Source: JBAPRR01 sp049281195 (GTDB taxonomy: Bacteria > Actinomycetota > Acidimicrobiia > Acidimicrobiales > CAVXTF01). Taken from it: a stretch of 6,315 bases of DNA. The DNA lies in contig JBAPRR010000018.1 in NCBI GenBank assembly GCA_049281195.1, positions 1 through 6,315 of the forward strand, given 5' to 3'. A program made the position numbers and the translations under genes. Under the pieces are notes generated by a model that was given only the letters and a program-made list of their open reading frames with translations, was not told where the DNA came from and did not search any database. Within the stretch, counting starts at the first letter, position 1, and every line of letters begins with the position of its first letter. This document shows, in pieces, positions 1 through 4,502 of this stretch.

Positions 1-397
1 GTTTTTGCCAGCTCGCGTGTAACTCATCGGCGCGTTGACGATATTGGTCACCGGAGGTGAAGGTGGTTGCCATCGAAGACAAACTCAAAGTGTCCGAGCG
101 CCGTTCGGCCTCGGCGCCCGGAGAGTACCGAAAGCGCACGTACTCGTCCCCTGCGGAGTCCTCTTCGTACCGAGTGTTCGTCAGCTCACCTGCGATGATC
201 GTCGAGGTGAAGTCATACGGGTGGTCATGCACGGGTGGCTCGCGATCGCAGTAGCTCGGGTCCCAGACGTGGAGTCGGTACTCCCGCCTGTCGTCAAGAC
301 GGAGGGCCATCAGCCCGATGTCCTGCATCCTCCACGCAAAGCCCTCGGCGTGTTGGAGCATGGTGAGAACCAGGGCCTTGCTAAGCGTCTCGCTCAT
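1..397 (-). CDS. Cupin-like metal-binding protein, partial (3' end beyond left edge)
   Basis: A frame of 132 codons starts at ATG 397-395 and stays open to the left edge, so the C-terminus is missing. The start is set by a strong Shine-Dalgarno stretch, GGAGAGGA, ending about 4 bases before the ATG. The protein has a His-x-His pair, PVHDHPYDF (residues 56-63, His57 and His59), followed by Gly70. A second segment, DELHASW, contributes His127. Two His from motif 1 plus one later His is the usual cupin arrangement for a metal site, with Asp62 where many cupins have Glu. This protein resembles uncharacterised actinobacterial proteins of similar sequence, from memory and without a search. Substrate and reaction are unknown. 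It could be a dioxygenase-like enzyme or only a small-molecule-binding cupin. It lies downstream of, and on the same strand as, the methyltransferase, but the 233-base gap and its own promoter argue for separate transcription. Confidence 0.75.
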   Translation of the reverse strand, partial: MSETLSKALVLTMLQHAEGFAWRMQDIGLMALRLDDRREYRLHVWDPSYCDREPPVHDHPYDFTSTIIAGELTNTRYEEDSAGDEYVRFRYSPGAEAERRSDTLSLSSMATTFTSGDQYRQRADELHASWQK

Positions 398-440
398 AGC
401 GTCCTCTCCGGACCACCGCTGGACGACTCGCCCAACCCCC

Positions 441-460
441 AAATGACATCACTGTCATTT
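441..460. repeat. Perfect 20-bp interrupted palindrome, likely operator
   Basis: The arms AAATGACA (441-448) and TGTCATTT (453-460) are perfect inverted copies around a 4-base centre. The element covers the -10 box and part of the spacer of the minus-strand promoter of the cupin-like gene. This is a typical position for a dimeric repressor such as a TetR- or MarR-type protein. The regulator is not in the window and its family is a guess. Confidence 0.55.
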
Positions 461-471
461 ACCTAGGTCAA
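443..471 (-). promoter_or_regulatory. Sigma-70-type promoter for the cupin-like gene
   Basis: Reading the minus strand, a -35 box TTGACC (471-466) is followed after exactly 17 bases by a -10 box TGTCAT (448-443). These match the consensus at 5 of 6 and 4 of 6 positions. Transcription would begin near 435, leaving a leader of about 40 bases that contains the Shine-Dalgarno site. The -10 box lies inside the palindrome at 441-460 and the -35 box overlaps the one at 466-481, so a bound regulator would affect polymerase directly. Confidence 0.5.
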
Positions 472-481
472 GGGCTTGACC
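461..481. repeat. Two overlapping palindromes next to the -35 box
   Basis: ACCTAGGT (461-468) is a perfect 8-base palindrome. It overlaps a second inverted repeat whose arms GGTCAAG (466-472) and CTTGACC (475-481) are separated by two G bases. Together with the palindrome at 441-460 they form 41 bases of almost continuous dyad symmetry over the promoter of the cupin-like gene. They may be a second operator, or chance symmetry helped by the -35 sequence. Confidence 0.4.
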
Positions 482-630
482 AGCCATTTTCCACGAAGGC
501 CGGCGTTCGGTCCTGGAGCCACGTCCAGCTCGGTAGCGAGGAGGCGCTAGCAAGGACAAGAAACCCAGATCAGCGAGTGTCTCAGTCCGCAACGCTGAAT
601 GTGGTCCATCGCAGAAATCCGGGGAAGTGA

Positions 631-1413
631 CTAGCCAACCAGGCCGACGAGTGCCCGGACAGGAACCGCTTCTGCGAGGGTGACCGTCGGGGCAAGGGCT
701 CGGCGCAGATGTTCGGCGAAACCATCGCGACGATCAATTGGAATCGAGTCTGGGGACAATGACGAGTAAACCCCACCGAGGATCTGCTCAAAAGTCAGCT
801 CCGCCTCGTAGTCGTAAAAGATCTCGGAAACTTCGTAGCCAGCCGTAGCGAGGGCTTCCGCGTAGCGTCGCTGGGTGACTATGTCGGTGCCGCAAGTGGC
901 AGTCGCCTTGACGCGGAACCATCCCTCGAGCGCGTCGCGCAGGGCACGAGACCAGTCGCTGTCTTGCTGCCACAAGGGGACTCCGTTTGAGATGACGGCC
1001 ACTCCCCCACCTGTTCGCAGGAGGACCTTGGCGTCGCGGAACAGAGTTGTGTAGTCCATGAAGTGAAGCGCCTGACCGATGGTGATCGCCCCTAGTGTGT
1101 GTGGGCCGAGCAGCGATTGCACACTCAGAAGTTCGGCGTCCGAGCCGAGGAGCCAGACCACCCTGGAACGAAGGTCGGCGTCGGTGCACTGTCGTGCTAT
1201 CGCCAGCATGTCGGCTTCGGGATCCACTCCGATGGCGATACGTGTTCGTCGCGCAAGTGGTCGAGTCAGAAGACCGGTCCCGCACCCCATATCGAGGACG
1301 GCGTCGTCCGAGCCAAGTCCAAGCCGTTGCACGACGGCGTCGACGACCACGTCGGGATAGCCCCGCCGGTACCTCGAATACTGGTCAGCTGTCTCGCTGG
1401 CGAAAGATCCCAC
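631..1413 (-). CDS. Class I SAM-dependent methyltransferase
   Basis: This 260-residue protein has the glycine-rich SAM-binding motif I, VLDMGCGTG (residues 39-47). The acidic residue at the end of the second strand is Asp64 in GVDPEADML (62-70). Asp92 in GSDAELL is probably the adenine-contacting position, and a strand-IV segment ITIGQALHFMD spans 110-120. The length and motif order fit the Methyltransf_11/25 type of cytosolic small-molecule methyltransferase; the acceptor substrate cannot be read from sequence. The opening FASETADQYSRYRRGYP is the usual N-terminus of these proteins. The start is GTG 1413-1411: an in-frame TGA lies directly before it, so no earlier start is possible. No good Shine-Dalgarno site precedes it, but a strong hairpin ends 13 bases upstream. 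The C-terminal third (about 175-260) has no motif that I recognise and may shape the substrate pocket. Confidence 0.9.
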   Translation of the reverse strand: MGSFASETADQYSRYRRGYPDVVVDAVVQRLGLGSDDAVLDMGCGTGLLTRPLARRTRIAIGVDPEADMLAIARQCTDADLRSRVVWLLGSDAELLSVQSLLGPHTLGAITIGQALHFMDYTTLFRDAKVLLRTGGGVAVISNGVPLWQQDSDWSRALRDALEGWFRVKATATCGTDIVTQRRYAEALATAGYEVSEIFYDYEAELTFEQILGGVYSSLSPDSIPIDRRDGFAEHLRRALAPTVTLAEAVPVRALVGLVG

Positions 1414-1426
1414 TCACCCAAGCATG

Positions 1427-1455
1427 CCGTGGCAGAGGGCGACCCTTCGCCACGG
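1427..1455 (-). other. Strong hairpin just upstream of the methyltransferase start
   Basis: CCGTGGC (1427-1433) and GCCACGG (1449-1455) form a perfect 7-bp stem. After one mismatch the stem continues with a G-T pair, an A-T pair and GGG/CCC (1437-1439 with 1443-1445), closing on a 3-base loop. The structure ends 13 bases before the GTG start. It has no T-run, so it is not a standard intrinsic terminator. It would sit in the methyltransferase leader RNA, where it might affect translation or stability, if transcription begins upstream of it. Confidence 0.45.
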
Positions 1456-1787
1456 TCGTATTGTCGCTGGTGAGCACAACGACGGACTTCTCGAGCTACT
1501 GGATCTTGAAGGCGGAGGATTTGGATGATCCTACGGATTAGGGCGGTCCTCTCGGTCTTTCGCCGCGTACCGACGGCCGAGGTAATCCTGCCGAATGCGC
1601 TGACGGAGTGTCCGTGGTCGGCACTTCGCGAACATCCCACGGACCAAATCAAAGGCGCACCAGTGACAAGAAGCGAACCCCGGCTCGAATACGACAGCCG
1701 CGGTCACGGGCAGGCAACTTCGAACGTCAACAAAACTGGATGTTGATTCCCTCGAGGGTCGAAGCCTTGGCTACGAGCCACCTGATC
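1456..1787. other. Intergenic stretch without a convincing gene
   Basis: Together with the hairpin to its left, this stretch separates the methyltransferase start from the 3' end of the membrane-protein gene. No frame shows a recognisable protein. The best candidate is a plus-strand frame of 73 codons from ATG 1525, preceded by GGAGG at good spacing. Its translation has no domain, membrane segment or signal I recognise, and the GC bias at third positions fades in its second half. No clear tRNA fold or promoter for the methyltransferase was found, although such a promoter should lie here. The only structured part is the set of inverted repeats at 1718-1764. Confidence 0.5.
1718..1764 (-). repeat. 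Nested inverted repeats downstream of the membrane-protein gene
   Basis: An outer pair CTTCGA/TCGAAG (1718-1723, 1759-1764) encloses two inner elements: TCAACA/TGTTGA (1727-1732, 1741-1746) around an 8-base loop, and the palindrome CCCTCGAGGG (1749-1758). On the minus strand this begins 24 bases after the stop of the membrane-protein gene, where a 3' structure or terminator could lie. There is no T-run and the arms are only 6 bp, so support is modest. Confidence 0.25.
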
Positions 1788-2789
1788 TCACGGAGCACAT
1801 ATCCCGGTTGCAGTAACCACACCGCCTTGGTCGCGGCCGGTGAATGTTCCGACTCCAGAGACCGTCACGGGTGTGCCCGCCGGCTTGGTCTCAGACACTG
1901 AGCCGATCGCCGGTCCTTTCACCGTGAGTACCCCGGCACTTGCCCTGAAGGTCAGTGTGGAGATCGCTCTCGATGTTTTGCCACAGACGGACGTCAGCTC
2001 GGTGACTACGGGAGGCGCGTCGTGGATGTTTTCGGCCACGTAGGTGGACAACTTGGCCGGACACCGCCAGGTTCCGGCAGAAGCGTCTTGAAAGCCCATG
2101 AAGTGCGCAACGAGGCAGGATGCCAAGGCGTCAGTCGGGGACCAGGAAGTCCCGGACTCTGCCGCAGAGACGACACTCATGAGGGTTGGTACGGCATCGT
2201 TCAGGGCTTCAGCGTTAGCCAGTTCGTGGGCAACGAGGGCCAGAGTCGGCGAGCCTCCGAAGACCGTGTGTACGACCCCACCCAAGGCGGACGTGCAACC
2301 GGTACCGGTACCGGGGATAAAGCCACAACGGGTCTCGGTGTCCCCCATGCTCCAGCTCCAATTCGATCCCGGCTCGATTCCCGCACGCTCTACCTCAGCG
2401 ACCATCGCTGCGATAGACGGTCCTGTGACTGAGACGGTCACCACGGAAGGCCGCTCAGGCACTCGCGTGGTCTTCGGGGCCACAACTGCCGTAGTGGGAG
2501 TCGTTCTGACCGCGGGCGCTTCTTTGTAGGAGGTGACCAGGTGAGACCGCTGCGGGTTGATGATTCGTCCCGTCTTGGCCTGCGACTTTGCCGAACCCGT
2601 GGATTGCGGGGCGCCAATAAAGGCCCCGACCAGGGCAGCAGTAGCAGCGAGCGTCACCAGCCCGACGCAAATGATCAGACGACGATGGGTCCGACTCCGA
2701 CGTGAGCCCTGGTCGACTTGGCCCAAGGGCGGGACTTCCGCCTCGACAGCGGGGAGGGGCGAAGAGTCGGGAGCGAGGCTTTCAACCAT
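1788..2789 (-). CDS. Single-pass membrane protein with degenerate metalloprotease-like ectodomain
   Basis: This protein of 333 residues has an N-terminal cytoplasmic segment (1-37) ending in a basic RRSRTHRR patch, then one transmembrane helix (about 38-60). A Ser/Thr/Pro/Val-rich linker (about 61-122) leads to an outside domain (about 123-333). That domain holds six cysteines (155, 165, 225, 243, 269, 331), enough for three disulfides. VAHELANAE (187-195) looks like the helix of a HExxH zinc protease, but the second His is Asn192. Asp220 in SWSPTDALASCL would be a candidate third ligand. Zinc peptidase activity is therefore doubtful, and a binding or sensing role is as likely. The C-terminal 65 residues are rich in Val, Thr and Gly and probably form beta strands. 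The ATG at 2789 sits 7 bases after a -10 box, so the mRNA is probably leaderless. The gene diverges from the helix-turn-helix gene and shares its repeat-filled control region. Confidence 0.85.
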   Translation of the reverse strand: MVESLAPDSSPLPAVEAEVPPLGQVDQGSRRSRTHRRLIICVGLVTLAATAALVGAFIGAPQSTGSAKSQAKTGRIINPQRSHLVTSYKEAPAVRTTPTTAVVAPKTTRVPERPSVVTVSVTGPSIAAMVAEVERAGIEPGSNWSWSMGDTETRCGFIPGTGTGCTSALGGVVHTVFGGSPTLALVAHELANAEALNDAVPTLMSVVSAAESGTSWSPTDALASCLVAHFMGFQDASAGTWRCPAKLSTYVAENIHDAPPVVTELTSVCGKTSRAISTLTFRASAGVLTVKGPAIGSVSETKPAGTPVTVSGVGTFTGRDQGGVVTATGICAP

Positions 2790-2840
2790 GTGTTGAAGAA
2801 TACCAGATCTTCAACACATGGTTGTCAACACATGGTTGAA
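2781..2840. repeat. Three-copy operator-like repeat between divergent genes
   Basis: The 14-mer TCAACACATGGTTG occurs as two perfect tandem copies (2811-2824 and 2825-2838) and once inverted (2783-2796). The inverted copy and the first tandem copy extend to a perfect 17-bp inverted repeat (2783-2799 with 2808-2824) around 8 bases. The outermost copies share 16 bases, TCAACACATGGTTGAA. Each unit is itself an imperfect palindrome with TCAAC and GTTGA-type arms around 5 bases, as expected of a site for a dimeric regulator. The inverted copy contains the start codon of the leftward membrane-protein gene, and the last copy overlaps the -35 box of the rightward gene. I found no further full copy in the window. 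Autoregulation by the neighbouring helix-turn-helix protein is the simplest reading. Confidence 0.8.
2797..2828 (-). promoter_or_regulatory. Extended -10 promoter for the membrane-protein gene
   Basis: On the minus strand TGG followed by TATTCT (2805-2797) makes an extended -10 element. A perfect TTGACA (2828-2823) lies upstream, but the spacing is 20 bases, longer than ideal, so the extended -10 may compensate. The ATG lies 7 bases after the -10 box, so transcription would begin at or beside the start codon and the mRNA would be leaderless. All parts lie within or between the repeat copies. Confidence 0.5.
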
Positions 2841-2864
2841 GACCTCCGCCACAGCCGTTACGAT
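2836..2864 (+). promoter_or_regulatory. Promoter for the helix-turn-helix gene, leaderless start
   Basis: A -35 box TTGAAG (2836-2841) is followed after 17 bases by a -10 box TACGAT (2859-2864). Each matches consensus at 4 of 6 positions. The expected transcription start, about 7 bases on, coincides with ATG 2871, so the message is probably leaderless. This also explains the lack of a Shine-Dalgarno site. The -35 box overlaps the third repeat copy, so binding there should block transcription. Confidence 0.5.
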
Positions 2865-2870
2865 GCTCAA

Positions 2871-3197
2871 ATGCAATCGGATCTCACAAATATCTCGGAC
2901 CGCGTCGTTGAAGACGGTCGACACGAGGCTCTAGTTGGTGTGACCGGAGAACCGGCAGAGTCGCTGGCCGTCCTTCAATATGCGGATTTCCTTCGGCGTT
3001 CGGCGGAACGCCTCTCTCAGGCGTCAGCCGAGGCCGCCCGTGAGCACGGAGCCAGCTGGAAGCAAATTGGCCAGGCCGTCGGGGGGATCACTCCGCAGGG
3101 TGCCGAACATCGGTTCAGTCCCGCCGCCAAGGAGCGCAGATCGAAGGCGTCGAAAGTGGAGTGGACAGGGAAAGAGCGCAGGGTTGCCGTGCGGTGA
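2871..3197 (+). CDS. Small helix-turn-helix DNA-binding protein
   Basis: This protein of 108 residues starts with an acidic, unremarkable segment (1-30). A helix with many Ala, Arg and Glu (about 32-59) leads into GASWKQIGQAVGGITPQGAEHRF (60-82 with two helices) and a basic tail with KERR and SKASK. Many small actinobacterial proteins share the pattern GxSWxxIGxALGvxxQAAxxRF, a helix-turn-helix of the sigma-region-4 or MerR-like kind; this one has an extra Gly (Gly71-Gly72) in the turn. Trp63, Ile66, Gly67, Gln76, Ala78, Arg81 and Phe82 match the pattern. The start at ATG 2871 is chosen because a promoter places the mRNA 5' end there. An upstream ATG at 2832 lies inside the operator repeats and has neither ribosome site nor -10 box. 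It is probably the regulator of the divergent promoter region, a conclusion from position rather than from family knowledge. Confidence 0.75.
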   Translation: MQSDLTNISDRVVEDGRHEALVGVTGEPAESLAVLQYADFLRRSAERLSQASAEAAREHGASWKQIGQAVGGITPQGAEHRFSPAAKERRSKASKVEWTGKERRVAVR

Positions 3198-3340
3198 GGT
3201 GATGTAGTTCGACGGCCTCCACCAACCTCAAACACGCGATCGCGGGATATCCGATTTCTCCGAGCAGGCCGATACTTGACGTGGGATCCGCCACTCGGCA
3301 GAGCCGGGCCGGCCACTCGGAGTACGAGGAGAAGATGACG

Positions 3341-3775
3341 ATGACCCTCCCGACGTACATCGCTAAGTGCGAGAACATCGCCAGAACCCACGAGGACCTA
3401 CCCGATGCTTTGACCGGTGCTGCTACGTCTCGCGTGGACTTCGCTTCGACGCCCGAAAACGTCGTCGTGACGCGGACGCTCCTATCTCTACGAGACACCG
3501 CGGCAGCTCTGGACGATCTGTGGACTCGCGTGGAAGTCGAAAAACGAGGAGGCGTGGCGATTGCAGTCGCCGAGGCCAGCCATTCCGTCCACCGGGCTCT
3601 CTCATCCCTGGCGAACGCGATCACGTCGGAAGCCTCGTCAGAGCATCGCGAGAGGACAGCGCAGAACGCGCAGTCGACGTCGCCGATCGTCGATTCACCT
3701 CACGGCGCGCAATCGCTCCCGGCTCGAGAGCGGGACTGTTCATGGACAGCAGGCCTGAGCGAGGCAGTGCGATGA
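3341..3775 (+). CDS. Uncharacterised protein, 144 residues
   Basis: I do not recognise this protein. It has no signal peptide or membrane segment and appears mostly helical up to about residue 100, with stretches such as TRTLLSLRDTAAALDDLWTR (44-63) and VHRALSSLANAI (83-94). After that comes a polar, probably disordered tail rich in Ser, Gln, Glu and Arg. AGGAG at 3327-3331 lies 9 bases before ATG 3341, a good ribosome-binding distance; ATG 3335 in the same frame is only 3 bases away and is less likely. GC-rich third codon positions in the first 100 codons support coding. The gene ends in an ATGA overlap with the next gene. A gap of 143 bases separates it from the helix-turn-helix gene, with no clear terminator or promoter in between, so joint transcription is possible. 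Confidence 0.6.
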   Translation: MTLPTYIAKCENIARTHEDLPDALTGAATSRVDFASTPENVVVTRTLLSLRDTAAALDDLWTRVEVEKRGGVAIAVAEASHSVHRALSSLANAITSEASSEHRERTAQNAQSTSPIVDSPHGAQSLPARERDCSWTAGLSEAVR

Positions 3776-4017
3776 CCACTCCGAACGCACATGTAACGTG
3801 CTCCATCACTTCCAACGAGCCACGGCCGGAGGCCATCTGTCCAGGAGTCCTTCTGGCATCGATAGCGATTCGAGTTCGCGTGCAATGGCACGCCGGGGTG
3901 ATAGACGCGGACACTGCCATGAAGGAACTCGATTCGGCACTCGTCGAGATCTGTGCTCTTCGCCAACAGAATCAAACGCTGGCCATAAGTGGCAGACGCA
4001 GGTGCGAGACTCAGTAG
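3772..4017 (+). CDS. Uncharacterised small protein, 81 residues, coupled to previous gene
   Basis: ATG 3772 shares four bases (ATGA) with the stop of the preceding gene, the classic layout for translational coupling, and GAGG about 8 bases upstream may serve as a ribosome site. The product opens with a polar 20-residue segment. A hydrophobic-to-amphipathic part, PGVLLASIAIRVRVQW (24-39), follows, then a helix-like segment DTAMKELDSALVEICALRQQ (47-66) and a basic end. It has no domain that I recognise and no convincing membrane helix. The helical part would suit a small protein that pairs with a partner, perhaps the product of the gene it overlaps. The frame is open further upstream, but that part overlaps the previous gene and is very Arg-rich, as expected of a shadow frame, so the start at 3772 is preferred. 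Confidence 0.5.
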   Translation: MTTPNAHVTCSITSNEPRPEAICPGVLLASIAIRVRVQWHAGVIDADTAMKELDSALVEICALRQQNQTLAISGRRRCETQ

Positions 4018-4018
4018 T

Positions 4019-4050
4019 GGCAGTAGCAACCGACATGAAGGGGTTCTGCC
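4019..4050 (+). other. Bulged hairpin after the coupled gene pair
   Basis: GGCAG (4019-4023) pairs with CTGCC (4046-4050), and inside it AACC (4028-4031) pairs with GGTT (4042-4045), leaving a 4-base bulge on the left arm. It begins one base after the stop codon of the small protein. There is no T-run, so it may be a 3'-end stabiliser or a weak terminator, or chance. Confidence 0.25.
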
Positions 4051-4079
4051 GCTGAGGCACCGACAGACGGGGATTCAAC

Positions 4080-4478
4080 ATGGCGAAAGATGAGACTGAC
4101 GCTTCGAAGAAGATCGACGAGCGGATCAGGCAACTGAACGATTGGCGCGGTGAGACGCTCGGCAGGGTTCGCGAGCTCATCAAGGAGGCCGACCCGGAAG
4201 TCGTCGAGGAGTGGAAGTGGGTCAAACCTACCAATCCAGGTATACCGGTGTGGTCCCACAATGGTGGAATTTGTACAGGGGAGACGTACCAGAAGGCGGT
4301 CAAGCTGACGTTCTTCAAAGGAGCATCTCTGAAGGATCCTTCGGGTCTATTCACCTCCAGCCTCGGTGGCAACGTCAGGCGTGCCATCGACTTTAAAGAG
4401 GGTGGGAAGATCAACGACCGAGCATTTAAGAGCCTCATAAAAGAAGCCGTGGAGCTAAACATAAAGAAAACCAAGTGA
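4080..4478 (+). CDS. DUF1801 domain protein
   Basis: This 132-residue protein matches the DUF1801 (YdhG-like) family along most of its length. A charged helix covers residues 7-37, then come DPEVVEEWKW (38-47), PVWSHNGGICTGETY (56-70), VKLTFFKGASL (74-84), PSGLF (87-91), NVRRAIDF (98-105) and a closing helix around KSLIKEAVELN (117-127). The size fits a complete single-domain cytosolic protein. The family is widespread; some members have been related to frataxin-like iron handling, but no function is secure. GGGGA six bases before ATG 4080 is the likely ribosome site. The last 30 codons are richer in A and T than the neighbouring genes (Lys as AAA, ATA codons), which might point to a different origin for this gene. 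The propeller lipoprotein follows after 24 bases. Confidence 0.9.
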   Translation: MAKDETDASKKIDERIRQLNDWRGETLGRVRELIKEADPEVVEEWKWVKPTNPGIPVWSHNGGICTGETYQKAVKLTFFKGASLKDPSGLFTSSLGGNVRRAIDFKEGGKINDRAFKSLIKEAVELNIKKTK

Positions 4479-4496
4479 TCCCTCTGTGAAAGGATC
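4477..4496 (+). promoter_or_regulatory. Possible ribosome-site-masking hairpin between genes
   Basis: GATCC (4477-4481) can pair with GGATC (4492-4496). The right arm includes part of the Shine-Dalgarno sequence GAAAGGA (4488-4494) of the next gene, 8 bases before its GTG. The left arm overlaps the TGA stop of the DUF1801 gene, so a ribosome ending there would open the stem. Four T bases follow (4497-4500), so a weak terminator is the alternative reading. The stem is only 5 bp. Confidence 0.3.
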
Positions 4497-4502
4497 TTTT
4501 CC

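Noticed and set aside
35..466. Plus-strand frame of 143 codons opposite the cupin-like gene
   Set aside because: It is antisense to a minus-strand frame with a good ribosome site, promoter and cupin-type His motifs; the plus-strand translation has no recognisable feature.
506..575. Possible tRNA-like or terminator fold between the methyltransferase and the cupin-like gene
   Set aside because: Short complementary stretches exist, but there is no T-loop sequence, no consistent cloverleaf and no stem followed by a T-run.
1266..1652. Minus-strand 128-codon frame upstream of the methyltransferase
   Set aside because: It starts at a TTG without a ribosome site, overlaps about 150 bases of the methyltransferase in another frame, and its sequence looks like a shadow frame.
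1525..1746. Plus-strand 73-codon frame preceded by GGAGG
   Set aside because: The ribosome site is good, but the product has no domain or secondary-structure signature, the GC bias at third positions fades in the second half, and no promoter or neighbour supports it. Not excluded outright; noted in the gap description.
2781..2840. Reading the triple repeat as a CRISPR array, LexA (SOS) box or transposon end
   Set aside because: Units are 14-16 bp with no spacers of regular length, one copy is inverted, and no cas or transposase gene is near. The arms TCAAC with 5-base centre differ from the actinobacterial SOS box (CGAAC-N4-GTTCG).
2718..2870. Longer N-terminus for the helix-turn-helix protein (TTG 2718 or ATG 2832)
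   Set aside because: The extension would run through the membrane-protein gene start and the operator repeats. Neither start has a ribosome site, while a promoter places the mRNA start at ATG 2871.
3367..3771. Upstream part of the long plus-strand frame that contains the 81-residue gene
   Set aside because: It is extremely Arg-rich and overlaps the 144-residue gene in another frame; only the part from ATG 3772 is plausible.
3806..4474. Minus-strand frame of 222 codons
   Set aside because: It is antisense to the clear DUF1801 gene and has no recognisable motif.
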